Shown here in pieces: positions 7,042-16,700 of a DNA stretch of 64,000 nucleotides. The notes beneath the pieces are model-generated. The model had not been told where the DNA came from, did not search any database, and worked only from the letters and a program-made list of their open reading frames with translations. A program made the position numbers and the translations under genes. Origin of the DNA: Streptomyces fodineus (GTDB lineage Bacteria; Actinomycetota; Actinomycetes; Streptomycetales; Streptomycetaceae). The stretch is taken from assembly GCF_001735805.1 (NCBI RefSeq), contig NZ_CP017248.1, positions 372,001 through 436,000 of the forward strand, read 5' to 3'. Within the stretch, counting starts at the first letter, position 1, and each line of letters starts with the position of its first letter.

Positions 7042-10000
7042 GTGGCCGGTCGCTGGCAGTTCTGGATCGACCGAGGCGGCACTTTCACCGATGTCGTGGC
7101 GGTGACGCCGGAATCCGGCGTGGTCAGCCGCAAGCTGCTGTCCGAGCGCCCGGAGACGTACCGGGACGCGGTGGTCGCCGGGATCCGACAGGTGCTGCGG
7201 CTGGAGCCGGACGAGCCGATCCCGGCGGACCGGATCGAGGTGGTGAAGATGGGCACCACCGTCGCCACCAACGCGCTGCTGACCCACACCGGGGAGCCGA
7301 CCGTCCTGGTCACCACCCGGGGCTTCAGGGACGCCCTGCGTATCGCCTACCAGAACCGGCCGCGCATCTTCGACCGCCGCATCTTGCTCCCGCGGGCCCT
7401 GTACGACCGGGTGATCGAGGTGGAGGAGCGGATCGGCGCGCACGGCGAGCCGATCCGCCCGCTCGACCTGGACGCCGCCCGCGAGGCTCTGCGGGCGGCG
7501 TACGAGGAGGGATTCCGCAGCGCCGCGGTCGTCTTCCTGCACGGCTACCGCCACCCGGGCCATGAGTCCGCCGTCGCCGAGGTTGCCCGCACGATCGGCT
7601 TCTCGCAGGTGAGCTGCTCGCACGAGGTCAGCCCGCTGATCAAACTGGTGCCGCGCGGTGATACCACGGTGGTGGACGCCTACCTCTCGCCCATCCTGCG
7701 CCGTTACGTCGACCAGGTGAGCGGTGAACTGCGCGGCGTGCGGCTGATGTTCATGCAGTCCGGGGGCGGCCTGCGCGAAGCCGGGCATTTCCGGGGCAAG
7801 GACGCCGTGCTCTCCGGCCCGGCCGGCGGTGTCGTCGGCATGGCGCGGGCCGCGACCCGGGCCGGTTGTGGCAGGGCGATCGGGTTCGACATGGGCGGCA
7901 CCTCCACCGACGTCTCCCACTTCGCGGGCGAGATCGAGCGGGTGCTGGGCACGCAGGTGGCCGGGGTGCGGATGACCGCGCCGATGACCGACATCCACAC
8001 CGTCGCCGCGGGTGGCGGCTCGATCCTGCACTTCGACGGAATGCGCTACCGCGTCGGGCCGGACTCGGCCGGCGCCGACCCCGGCCCGGTCTGCTACCGG
8101 CGGGGTGGGCCGCTGACCGTCACCGACGCCAACGTGATGCTCGGCCGTATCCAGCCCGCCTTCTTCCCCCGGGTGTTCGGCAAGACGGGCGACCGGACAC
8201 TGGACGGCGAAGCGGTCCGCGCCCGCTTCGCCGACCTCGCCGGGCAGACCGCCACCGCAACCGGTGAGCCCCGCAGTCCGGAGGAGGTCGCCGCGGGCTT
8301 CCTCGACATCGCCGTCCTCAACATCGCGGGTGCCGTCAAGAAGATCTCCGTCCAGCGCGGCCGGGACATCACCCGCTACACGCTGGTCAGCTTCGGCGGT
8401 GCGGGCGGCCAGGTAGCGTGTGCGGTCGCCGACCGGCTCGGTATCGACACCGTCCTGATCCCGCCGCTGGCGGGGGTGCTGTCCGCGTACGGGATCGGCA
8501 TGGCCGACGCGGCCGCACTGCGCGAACGCTCCATCGAGGCCCCACTCGACGCGCCCGAGACGGCCGCGCACATCAAGGCCGTGCGCGCCGAACTGGAGGA
8601 ACAGGCCCGCGCACAGCTGCGCGAGGACGGAGTGCCGCAGGAGACGGTGCGCGCCACCGCCCGCGCACTGCTGCGCTACGCAGGCACCGACTTCTCCCTG
8701 CCCTGCGCGCTGGAGACCGCCGAGCGGATGCGGGCCGCGTTCGAGCGCGACCATCGGGAGCGCTACGGCTTCACCATGGACAAGCCACTGGTCGTCGAGG
8801 CCGTCGCCATCGAGGCAACCGGTTCCTCCGGCCCTCCCACCACCGGCACGCCGACCGCCCCGCCCTCGCGGCACGGCTTGCTGCGCCCGGCCACCACGGT
8901 AGAGATGTTCACGCGGGGCCGTCGGCAGCCCACCCGCCTGTTCCGCCGCGAAGACCTCCGCCCCGGCGACATCATCGAGGGCCCGGCGATCATCGCCGAA
9001 CCGGACGCGACCACCGTCGTCGACCCCGACTGGAGGGCCACCGCCGACGCGCACGGTGACCTCGTCCTGGCCCGCTCCAGGCCCCGCCCGTGCCGCATCG
9101 CCGTCGGCACCAGCGTCGACCCGGTGATGCTTGAGGTCTTCAACAATCTCTTCATGTCCGTCGCCGAGCAGATGGGCGTCCGGCTGCAGAGCACCGCCCA
9201 CTCCGTCAACATCAAGGAACGCCTCGATTTCTCCTGCGCCCTGTTCGACCCGGAGGGCAACCTCATCGCCAACGCGCCCCACATTCCCGTCCATCTGGGA
9301 TCGATGGGCGAATCCATCAAGGAGGTGCTGCGCCGCAACGCCGGCACACTGCGGCCCGGCGACGTGTACGCCATCAACGACCCCTACCACGGTGGCACCC
9401 ACCTGCCCGACATCACCGTCGTCACCCCGGTCTTCGACGAGCCGGGCGAACATCTGCTCTTCCTCGTCGCCTCGCGCGGCCACCACGCCGAGATCGGAGG
9501 CATCAGCCCCGGCTCCATGCCGGCCTTCAGTACCACCATCGACGAAGAGGGCGTCCTGTTCGACAACTGGCTGCTCGTGCGCGACGGTCACGTCCGAGAG
9601 ACCGAAACCCGCAACCTCCTGGCGGGAGCCCGCTACCCCTCACGCGACCCGGACACCAATCTCGCCGACCTGCGCGCCCAGATCGCCGCCAACAACAAGG
9701 GCATCCGCGAACTGCACGCGATGATCGACCAGTTCGGGCTCGACGTCGTCCACGCCTACATGCGGCACGTCCAGGAGAACGCCGAGGAATCGGTGCGCCG
9801 CATCATCGCCACCCTCCACGACGGCGAGCACCGCTACGAAACGGACAACGGCGCCATCATCCAGATCACCCTGCGCGTCGACCACGAAACCCGCAGCGCC
9901 GTATTGGACTTCACCGGAACCTCACCCCAGCAGCCCGGCAACACCAACGCCCCCACGTCCGTCGTCATGGCGGCCGTGCTGTACGTCTTCCGCACGCTGG

Positions 10001-10677
10001 TCGCCGACGACATCCCCCTCAACAGCGGCTGCCTGAAACCCCTCGATGTCCGTATCCCCGGTGGCTGCATGCTCGCCCCGGTCCACCCGGCCGCCACCGT
10101 CGCCGGCAACGTCGAGACATCCCAGGCCGTCACCGGCGCCCTGTACGCCGTGCTGGGCGCCCAGGCCGAGGGCTCCGGCACCATGAACAACCTCTCCTTC
10201 GGCAACGACCACGTGCAGTACTACGAGACCGTCGCCTCCGGCTCCGGCGCGGGCGACGGCTTCGATGGCGCGGACGCCGTACAGACGCACATGACCAACT
10301 CCCGCCTCACCGACCCCGAGATCCTGGAATGGCGCTACCCAGTACGGGTGGAGGACTTCCGTGTCCGCGAAGGCAGCGGGGGCACGGGCCGCTGGCACGG
10401 CGGGTGCGGTGTGGAACGCCGCATCTGCTTCCTGGAACCGATGACCGTCGCAGTCGTCTCGAGCCACCGCCGTATCCCGCCCTACGGCATGGCCGGCGGG
10501 CATCCCGGTGCCCTCGGCGAGAACCTCATCGCACGTGCCGACGGCACTACCACGCCCCTGCGTGGCTGCGACACGGCAGACCTCGCCGCCGGGGACACGC
10601 TCGTCATCCGCACCCCTGGCGGAGGCGGATACGGCCCGACCGAGGAGACCCGGCAGCGGCACACTACCGCCGACTGA
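7042..10677 (+). CDS. Fused hydantoinase/5-oxoprolinase (HyuA-HyuB)
   Basis: 1211 residues, the length of eukaryote-like ATP-dependent 5-oxoprolinases. The HyuA half (about 1-680) begins WQFWIDRGGTFTDVVAV, an actin-like ATP phosphate loop, and contains the second ATP motif GFDMGGTSTDVS near residue 285. The HyuB half (about 690-1200) begins VDPVMLEVFNNLFMSVAEQM and has the NDPYHGGTHLPD and HHAEIGG motifs. The enzyme opens 5-oxoproline or a hydantoin ring with ATP. No partner gene is needed because both halves are in one chain. The GTG start is directly followed by the conserved RGGTFTD strand. No substrate-specific neighbours are present. Confidence 0.93.
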   Translation: MAGRWQFWIDRGGTFTDVVAVTPESGVVSRKLLSERPETYRDAVVAGIRQVLRLEPDEPIPADRIEVVKMGTTVATNALLTHTGEPTVLVTTRGFRDALRIAYQNRPRIFDRRILLPRALYDRVIEVEERIGAHGEPIRPLDLDAAREALRAAYEEGFRSAAVVFLHGYRHPGHESAVAEVARTIGFSQVSCSHEVSPLIKLVPRGDTTVVDAYLSPILRRYVDQVSGELRGVRLMFMQSGGGLREAGHFRGKDAVLSGPAGGVVGMARAATRAGCGRAIGFDMGGTSTDVSHFAGEIERVLGTQVAGVRMTAPMTDIHTVAAGGGSILHFDGMRYRVGPDSAGADPGPVCYRRGGPLTVTDANVMLGRIQPAFFPRVFGKTGDRTLDGEAVRARFADLAGQTATATGEPRSPEEVAAGFLDIAVLNIAGAVKKISVQRGRDITRYTLVSFGGAGGQVACAVADRLGIDTVLIPPLAGVLSAYGIGMADAAALRERSIEAPLDAPETAAHIKAVRAELEEQARAQLREDGVPQETVRATARALLRYAGTDFSLPCALETAERMRAAFERDHRERYGFTMDKPLVVEAVAIEATGSSGPPTTGTPTAPPSRHGLLRPATTVEMFTRGRRQPTRLFRREDLRPGDIIEGPAIIAEPDATTVVDPDWRATADAHGDLVLARSRPRPCRIAVGTSVDPVMLEVFNNLFMSVAEQMGVRLQSTAHSVNIKERLDFSCALFDPEGNLIANAPHIPVHLGSMGESIKEVLRRNAGTLRPGDVYAINDPYHGGTHLPDITVVTPVFDEPGEHLLFLVASRGHHAEIGGISPGSMPAFSTTIDEEGVLFDNWLLVRDGHVRETETRNLLAGARYPSRDPDTNLADLRAQIAANNKGIRELHAMIDQFGLDVVHAYMRHVQENAEESVRRIIATLHDGEHRYETDNGAIIQITLRVDHETRSAVLDFTGTSPQQPGNTNAPTSVVMAAVLYVFRTLVADDIPLNSGCLKPLDVRIPGGCMLAPVHPAATVAGNVETSQAVTGALYAVLGAQAEGSGTMNNLSFGNDHVQYYETVASGSGAGDGFDGADAVQTHMTNSRLTDPEILEWRYPVRVEDFRVREGSGGTGRWHGGCGVERRICFLEPMTVAVVSSHRRIPPYGMAGGHPGALGENLIARADGTTTPLRGCDTADLAAGDTLVIRTPGGGGYGPTEETRQRHTTAD

Positions 10678-10912
10678 TCCACAGCTCACGCCGGCCGGTC
10701 GCCCGGCAGGAACCGTTCGAGGAGATCCACGGCCGACAGCCCTCGCCGGCGAACCAGGACCAGGCACCAGCCCGTCCGCTGCCACGCCCGGTGGAAATGC
10801 GCCGGCGGGAGAAGCCTTCGCCTGCGCATCCTGTGTGCCGGGCAGGCGCACCTGCGCCATCGGGTATGCGGCTACGGCGCGGAAGCCGCCGACCCTGTTC
10901 GGGAAGTGACTT

Positions 10913-11422
10913 TCAGCCCAGGTCAGTGCCATACGTCTGCTCGTCGAGGTGCTCGGCTAGCCGGAAGAGCACGGGCAGCGCCTCCGCGATCACCGCGCGC
11001 TCGTGGTCGTCGAGGGCGGCGAAGGCGGTAGCCATATGATCCTTGTGATCCCTGGTCCAGGCGGCGAGCCTCTCGCGGCCGGCATCGGTGAGCGTGACGA
11101 CGGAGGACCTATGGTCGGCCGGGTCGACGTCACGTGCGACCAGCCCGGCGCCGATTATCCGGCTGATCAGTCCACTGACCGTGCTGGGTGCCAGATGCCG
11201 ACGAGCGGTCAGGTCACCGATGTGCGCGGGAGACTGCTCCCCCAGCACCTGGAGCAGCTCGACCTGGGCCATGGGGAGGGTCCCCCGCGGGGAGTCGGTC
11301 TGGATCGAGGAGCGCAGCGCGCGATGCAACTGTGTGATGGCTTCGGTGAGCAGCCGGGCAGCGTCCGGCTCCTGCCCGGCGGAACGGGACGGGGAGGCCT
11401 CGGGGCTGGGCCGCGCAGACAT
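10913..11422 (-). CDS. MarR-family transcriptional regulator
   Basis: 169 residues with a winged helix typical of MarR at about 55-120: HIGDLTARRHLAPSTVSGLI is the recognition helix region and DPADHRSSVVTLTDAG is the wing. The family binds palindromes as a dimer and is released by small aromatic ligands. It ends 235 bp after the convergent hydantoinase gene. The ATG at 11422 opens the frame with a disordered 18-residue extension; a start further inside is possible. Confidence 0.9.
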   Translation of the reverse strand: MSARPSPEASPSRSAGQEPDAARLLTEAITQLHRALRSSIQTDSPRGTLPMAQVELLQVLGEQSPAHIGDLTARRHLAPSTVSGLISRIIGAGLVARDVDPADHRSSVVTLTDAGRERLAAWTRDHKDHMATAFAALDDHERAVIAEALPVLFRLAEHLDEQTYGTDLG

Positions 11423-11551
11423 GGAGCAAAGGGTACCCGGGCCGTACCCAGGTGCGGCCTCACCGGCACCTGGGGCGGACGCCGTGTCGGCCCGGCTCGC
11501 CGGAGTCCAAGGGGACGCCGTCCTCCTGACGGTGTGCCTGTGTGATGGCCC

Positions 11552-12733
11552 TCAGGTCTGTAGGGGGTAGAGCCACGCACTGCCGTTGGCGGGATCGGAC
11601 AGGATCTCGGAGAGGGGGCGGTCGGCGTAGTCGTCGGTGTGCTCGGTCATCAATGGTGATTCGTTCCAGCCGGTGCAGATCTGGGTGTGCTGGATGTCGT
11701 TGGGGGCGTGGGAGAAGTTGTACTGCAGGATGTCCGACGGCGACAGGTCATAGGCGTCGTCGAGCACGGTGGTGCGCTTGGAGTTCTGGGTGGCGTAGAC
11801 GAAGAAGTTCTCGGCGCCGGCCCAGGTGTAGGAGGTGTTGTAGAAGAACCCGTAGCAATACCAGCAGGAGTTGTCGTCGCGGGGATTGTCCGGCCAGGAG
11901 CCCTCGGTCAGCCAGCCGCCGGTGACGAGGCACTGCGATATGAAGTTGGTGCAGTCGTCGTCGTAGACCGGGTACGAGAGGAAGTTGCGGTCGTACCACC
12001 ACTGCTCGGCGTAGGAGACCATGGCGCTGTAGTCGTAGCCGCCGTCCGTGGGCTTGGCAGCGGGCCGCCGGCCGGACGGATCGGCCTTGGCCGGGCGCCG
12101 ACCGGCCTGCGGGACCGCGTTCGGTACCACCCGGGGGCGCATCGGCTCCGGTATCGACTCGGGGAACTGAGTCAGGGGGCGCGAGTACGCATTGGTCGGC
12201 AGGTAGCGGCAGCCCGCCAGCGCCCAGGTGCCGTTGTTCTGGTGGAAGACCACGTGGTGCGCGCTGCGGTAGCGGGTGCTTGCCGGGGTGCCGGGCGCGA
12301 TGCGGGCGAAGTACAGCGCGGTGTGTTCCACCGCTCGGGCAGTGACGGTGCGTCCGTGCACGGTGACATCGGTGAGCTCGGCAGTGGTGCGGGCGCGGGT
12401 GTACCCGCTGTGCAACGCGGCGGTCTGGTCGCGGACGCCGTCGAGGCGGTCGACATCACTGCGGTGGTCGCGGAGCAGATCGGAGGTGAGGGCGAGGGAC
12501 GTGGCTTGGTTCGGCGCCGGCCGGGCGGCGGTCACCCGGGCCGCCCGGTCAGCGAGGTACTGCTGGACCAGCAGGGTCAGTTGGCGGTGTTGCGCGGCGG
12601 AAAGGCCGCCGCCCTTGCGATCGCGGCTCTGCTCTGTCCGGTCGGTACTCGGCGCGGGCGCGGCCCCGGTGAGGGCAGTGGCGGCGGCCGTGGTGGCGCC
12701 CAGTCCCGAGAGAAGCAGGGAGCGGCGGTGCAT
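11552..12733 (-). CDS. Exported amidase-domain (Amidase_6) protein
   Basis: 393 residues. The N-terminus MHRRSLLLSGLGATTAAATA is a twin-arginine-like signal peptide. The C-terminal 165 residues (from about 230) hold the putative amidase domain: MVSYAEQWWYDRN, then DDCTNFISQCLVTGGW with the catalytic-type Cys, then later His segments (HTQICTGW). The family is NlpC/P60-like and is presumed to act on peptide or cell-wall amide bonds outside the cell. The middle (200-230) is a basic Pro-rich linker. The ATG at 12733 starts the signal peptide. Confidence 0.82.
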   Translation of the reverse strand: MHRRSLLLSGLGATTAAATALTGAAPAPSTDRTEQSRDRKGGGLSAAQHRQLTLLVQQYLADRAARVTAARPAPNQATSLALTSDLLRDHRSDVDRLDGVRDQTAALHSGYTRARTTAELTDVTVHGRTVTARAVEHTALYFARIAPGTPASTRYRSAHHVVFHQNNGTWALAGCRYLPTNAYSRPLTQFPESIPEPMRPRVVPNAVPQAGRRPAKADPSGRRPAAKPTDGGYDYSAMVSYAEQWWYDRNFLSYPVYDDDCTNFISQCLVTGGWLTEGSWPDNPRDDNSCWYCYGFFYNTSYTWAGAENFFVYATQNSKRTTVLDDAYDLSPSDILQYNFSHAPNDIQHTQICTGWNESPLMTEHTDDYADRPLSEILSDPANGSAWLYPLQT

Positions 12734-12777
12734 GACAGGTCACTCCTCACTGAGGGTGCATCAACTCGCCCACCAGG

Positions 12778-13193
12778 CTAGGAGCACACCACCGCGGAAC
12801 CGAGGGATGCACTTGCCAGGATCCTGCAACCCATGTGCCGGCCCGGTGCCCGCACGACGATACCGACACCCAAGGCGATCAACACCGACGGAAGTCCGTA
12901 CCGCGCGAAGGTCCACCCCGACGACGTTGGGAGGGCCAGTGGGAGGCGAACGCCGGCGGACCCGGCTGGGAGACCGCGGGAGTCTCCCCCTCCAGGACGC
13001 GCTCCGAGCAACGCCGTGGGCGGCTCGGCCGAAGGGCCGGACGGGAGTGTGGGCGTGGCGGCCGGCTTCGGAGCAGGGCTGGTGCTCTGCGGGAGCCCCG
13101 ACACGGTCGGCGTAGGTGTGCCGGGTACGGGGGCGCGGTGTCGGCCTGTGCCGCTACGGCGTTGCCCAGCAGCAGCGCGGCACTCAGCGCCAC
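12778..13193 (-). pseudogene. Possible frameshifted small secreted protein
   Basis: A GTG at 13193 opens a good signal peptide (ALSAALLLGNAVAAQADTA), but that frame then becomes Arg-rich. From about 13140 a second frame gives a Pro/Thr-rich linker (PVPGTPTPTVSGLPQSTSPA), a hydrophobic segment (YGLPSVLIALGVGIVV) and a stop at 12778. Joined by one shift this would be a small exported protein with a C-terminal membrane anchor, on the same strand as the amidase-domain gene 45 bp downstream. I do not recognise a family. It could also be chance coding character; no sortase motif is clear. Confidence 0.35.
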
Positions 13194-13348
13194 GACAGCC
13201 CCCGAGACGTATTCGTGTCGAGCGATTCAGGTTCTCCAACGAGGCAGGACGGACGGCGACACGAGGATCCCGAGGACAATGCACGCAGCGCACCACAGCC
13301 CCCCCGGTGCAGCGTAGGTGCGCGTGCACCGCGTTAAACAGTGGTGGC

Positions 13349-13909
13349 TCAGTGCAGTTGGGGGGCGCCCAACAGCGGGTCGTGGGGGCCGCACACCTGC
13401 GCCCGCACATGGTGGCCCTGCGCGTCGGTCAGCTGCACGAGGGAGCCGTAGTCCTGCGGGGCGCGGTGCGGTGGTGTCACGGAGATGCGAGGGTCGTTTT
13501 CCGCCAAGAGGTCGCAGCTCGCGGACGGCGAGCCGACCGCGTCGTAGAAGACCGGGAACTCGACGCTGTGGCCCGGCTTCAGTACCAGATGGACCGGCGT
13601 GGACTTCTTCGGCTTCGCGTCGGCCGACGGTCCCTTGCCGACCCAGAATTCGAGCCCCGGGTAACCGTCGAAGGCGCAGGGCTTCGATCCCTTGTGTGTC
13701 GCACTGAGCATCGCCGTCGGCGTATTGTGCGGCCTTCCCGGCAGAAGGGTCATCTTCCAGCCCAGCTGGGCCGATCCGCACGCGGCGGGATGAGCGTCCG
13801 AAGAGCCCTTGGACGGCTGGGTGGCGGTGCTGTGGTCCTTGCCGCAGCCAGCGGCACCCAGCAGCACCACCAGGCTGAGAGAGCAGACCGCCAGCGTCCG
13901 CCGTGCCAT
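13349..13909 (-). CDS. DUF4232-type lipoprotein
   Basis: 186 residues. The signal peptide ends in GAAGC, an acceptable lipobox, so Cys26 would be lipidated and the protein held on the outer face of the membrane. The mature part has the features of DUF4232: two conserved Cys pairs, GSKPCAFDGYPGLEF in the middle and SVEFPVFYDA near the end. The family occurs in actinobacteria and has no known function. The ATG at 13909 gives the signal peptide directly; an upstream ATG would add 15 non-signal residues. An AGGGGGAAG ribosome-binding site precedes the chosen start. Confidence 0.8.
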   Translation of the reverse strand: MARRTLAVCSLSLVVLLGAAGCGKDHSTATQPSKGSSDAHPAACGSAQLGWKMTLLPGRPHNTPTAMLSATHKGSKPCAFDGYPGLEFWVGKGPSADAKPKKSTPVHLVLKPGHSVEFPVFYDAVGSPSASCDLLAENDPRISVTPPHRAPQDYGSLVQLTDAQGHHVRAQVCGPHDPLLGAPQLH

Positions 13910-14668
13910 GAGACTTCCCCCTGGTGAGGACATCCCTGCGGGACCCCGTGTCATCGCTCCTGCCTCACCGCACAGAGAGATGCAGACCCTCCCAGGAAAG
14001 TTCCAGCAGATTCCCGGTCAGCTTCCCCGCGCGATGTCGAGTGGCCTGCGTGGAGGACGACGCAGCGTCGTGTGTGCTTGACCCCTTGACGAACGAAATC
14101 CAACGGGTTCCATGATTCTCGGAGGGCTTTCCCCGTAGGTCGGCGAAGTGCACCGCGAGACCCCGGGACGTCTTGACCCCCGGGGCCTTCGCCTTACCTT
14201 CCAGGATCGGACGGCGTCCGTGTCCTCGGTGTCTCAGAAGAGCTGGGAGCATCCCGAAGAGTGGGTGCGATGAAGGGTTCCGCCCATGCCTCCACTACGA
14301 CCCGTGCACCCTCCACGGCGCGGCCCGCGGCTGGCATCCTTATGGCCGCCGCCGATTGCAGCGCAGCCGCTCCAACTCTACTGTCATGGACGCCGTTGAC
14401 GGCGGGCAATTCCCGCCGGCTACCCGTGCTTGTCCGGTTCGGCGTCGGCGAAGGCGCGGTATCCGCCGAGATCTCGGCCTGGGCGAGGACGTCGCCGCGG
14501 TGTACGACTCGGACCGGACCCCGGGCCATCATCGGATGCTGATCCGCTGGCGTAGCGAGGTCGTGTCGGACATTCAGCAAGACCGCCGTCATCATCCGCG
14601 AAGTCCGCCGGGCGCAAGGTCTTCGGCCTCGCCACCGCAGGCGTCCGTCTCGCTTGACTTCTTGCGCG
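13910..14668. other. 759-bp gap without recognised gene
   Basis: No convincing gene on either strand. On the minus strand from about 14252 to 13965 there is a 95-codon frame ending LLELSWEGLHLSVR whose composition is unlike normal Streptomyces coding sequence, and whose DNA is less GC-rich around 13980-14170. This may be a conserved non-coding or mobile-element border sequence rather than a gene. The remainder, 14260-14660, has several mutually incompatible frames and looks like decayed or non-coding DNA. Confidence 0.4.
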
Positions 14669-15571
14669 TCAGTCCGGCAGCCAGTGCAGCTCGTGCGCCA
14701 GGGTTTTGGCGACGGCACGGATGCGGCGGTGTAGCGGCGACTGCTCGCGTGGGAGGACCAGGTGGAGCGTCAGGCTGGGCGCGCCCCGCAGCGGTCGCCA
14801 GGTGAGACCGGCCGGTTGTGCCGTGACCGCGGCTTCTCCGGCCGGGGCGAGGGTGACCCCGTCGCGCAGGTCGCGCTGAGACATGTCGAAAGAGACTGCG
14901 GGCGTGTGGAATCGGGGGTGTGGTCGGGTGTCTCGGAACAGTGCGGACAGCTGATCGTGGATCACGGGGTTGGCCGCACGGTCCGGGAGTCGCAGCGGAT
15001 ACGCGGCCGCGTCGGCGATCTCGATCTCCGGGTGTTCGGCCAGCGGATGGTGCTGCGCCAGCTGGACCCCGACGCGCTCACGCCGCAGCAGGAACCGGCG
15101 CACGCCACGGCCCGGCTGTTCACCGCGGGTGATCCCGGCATCGATACGGCCGTCGGCGACCGCGGGGGAGATCTCCGGTGTCGCCATCGGGACCGCGCCG
15201 ACCTCGAGTCCGCTGTTGCCGCGAATCAGCCTGTCCACCAGGGCCGGTGTCGTCTCGGCCCCGGCGCTGAGGCTGTATCCGATGCGCAGCGTGCCCAGTT
15301 CACCGGCCGCCGCGCTCCGGGCGGTGTCCCATGCCCGGTCCAGCGCCGCCAGCGCGGGCGGCGCGGACTCCGCCAAAGCCGCGCCGGCCGTGGTCAATAC
15401 GACGCTACGCGTGTTGCGGACCAGCAGGGCCGTACCGAGTTCCGCCTCCAATCGGCGCATCCGGGCGCTGAGTGCGGGCTGTGCGATACCGATCCGTGCG
15501 GCCGCGCGGGTGAAGTTCAACTCCTTCGCCAGCACCAGGAAGTACCGCAGGCTCACCGTATCCGGCGCCAC
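14669..15571 (-). CDS. LysR-family transcriptional regulator
   Basis: 300 residues. The LysR winged helix is at 1-60 (LRYFLVLAKELNFTRAAARI, QPALSARMRRLEAELGTALL), followed by the linker helix and a substrate-binding domain. The GTG at 15571 is chosen because GGAGGG precedes it and the helix starts at residue 7; the frame is open further up but without LysR character. It is divergent from a DUF1330 gene, the usual arrangement for a LysR regulator and its target, with 188 bp between them. Confidence 0.9.
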   Translation of the reverse strand: MAPDTVSLRYFLVLAKELNFTRAAARIGIAQPALSARMRRLEAELGTALLVRNTRSVVLTTAGAALAESAPPALAALDRAWDTARSAAAGELGTLRIGYSLSAGAETTPALVDRLIRGNSGLEVGAVPMATPEISPAVADGRIDAGITRGEQPGRGVRRFLLRRERVGVQLAQHHPLAEHPEIEIADAAAYPLRLPDRAANPVIHDQLSALFRDTRPHPRFHTPAVSFDMSQRDLRDGVTLAPAGEAAVTAQPAGLTWRPLRGAPSLTLHLVLPREQSPLHRRIRAVAKTLAHELHWLPD

Positions 15572-15759
15572 GTGCCCTCCCTGCCGATTGATAACGATCC
15601 GTTCTGAGTCTATCCCGTACCGGTCTTTCCCCCGACCGCATATCAAGCCCTAACCTGCGCATATGACGATTCAACTGACCGCGGTACCCGTCGCCGGGAT
15701 CGATCGATCTGAGTGTCAATTCGAAGTCGGACATGTCCGGCCGAACACAGGAGGTTTCC

Positions 15760-16053
15760 ATGGCTAAGGGCTACTGGGTCAGTGTCTACCCCGCCATTTC
15801 CGACCCTGAGAGGCTGACTGCCTACGACAAGCTGGCCCGTCCGGCTGTCCAGGCTGGGGGCGGGCGCGTCCTGTCCCGTGGCGGTCGAGTCGTCGCCCAC
15901 GAGGCCGGAATCACGCAACGCGTCGTTCTGATCGAGTTCGACAGCTTTGAACAGGCCGTCGCGGCATACGAGAGCGAGGCATACCAGAAGGCGCTGGTGG
16001 CCCTCCCCGACGGCGTCGAGCGCGACTTGCGCATCATCGAAGGCATCGACTGA
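15760..16053 (+). CDS. DUF1330 family protein
   Basis: 97 residues in a ferredoxin-like dimeric alpha/beta-barrel fold: GYWVSVYPAISDPERLTAYD at the start and VVLIEFDSFEQAVAAYESEA in the middle are typical of DUF1330. The function of the family is unknown. The ATG at 15760 has a perfect AGGAGG eight bases upstream. Divergent from the LysR gene, so probably its target. Cytosolic. Confidence 0.88.
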   Translation: MAKGYWVSVYPAISDPERLTAYDKLARPAVQAGGGRVLSRGGRVVAHEAGITQRVVLIEFDSFEQAVAAYESEAYQKALVALPDGVERDLRIIEGID

Positions 16054-16083
16054 CCGGCGGGCCCAGCCATCGCTGAGCACCCG

Positions 16084-16640
16084 TCACCTGATACGGGGCA
16101 CGATCGTCGACCAAAGTTCGCCAAGCTCCGCGTCCAGCAGGGCAAGTGACGGAGCCGGATGTGCGCCGCGCTTGGTGCCGGCCCCCGTGTACCCCTGGCA
16201 GTGGTTCGCGCGCCGTGGGAACCAAGCAGCAGGAACAGTGACTCCGGTGTGGTGATCAGGATGTCCGGCGGGGTGCGTCGGTAGGCGCTGCGCTCCGGTG
16301 GCGGACGTGTCGCCGGTGCGCATGCCGAGCGTGATGGCCGACTCTGCCCGGCCGAGCCGGACGGCGGCCTGCCGGACGGCCACCTGCCGGATGGCCCCGG
16401 AATGGCCGCCTGGCGGATGCCGGCCAGCGGGCCCGCAGGCTGCGCTCGACGCCCACCGCCAGCGCCTTCAGCAGCGAGACATACAGCACCCCGGCAGCGC
16501 GCCGACGGATCCACCCGCACCGGGTCGGTGGCCAGCCGGCGGCGAAGGCCTGCCAGGCGCCGCGCTGTGCTTGGGGGGCGCGGCTGACGCGCCTGTGAAC
16601 CACGCTCTGGTTGTCGGCGAGAGCGGCGCCGGCGCATCAT
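16084..16640 (-). pseudogene. Remnant of the N-terminal part of Lhr-type ATP-dependent helicase
   Basis: Read from 16640 downwards, successive pieces in different frames match the order of the Lhr large helicase: SPTTRAWFTGASAAP, then QRGAWQAFAAGW, RVLYVSLLKALAVGVERSLR (motif Ia region), ILITTPESLFLLL (TTPES, motif Ib), and GTKRGAHPAPSLALLDAEL. The Walker A segment and the DEVH box are lost, and at least three frame changes occur within 560 bp. It is a dead fragment of a roughly 1500-residue DNA-repair helicase. It ends in an in-frame stop at 16084, and lies between the DUF1330 gene and the Clp_N gene, suggesting a past rearrangement. Confidence 0.75.
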
Positions 16641-16700
16641 CGCTCACCACGCCCCAGTCCTCGCCTCCCACCAACAGGTTCCGGTCCGCTGACAGACGGC

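Noticed and set aside
5116..9591. Minus-strand open frame of 1491 codons
   Set aside because: It is the antisense of the haloperoxidase and hydantoinase genes, rich in Gly/Arg/Asp low-complexity translation, with no domain. The plus-strand genes have complete motifs.
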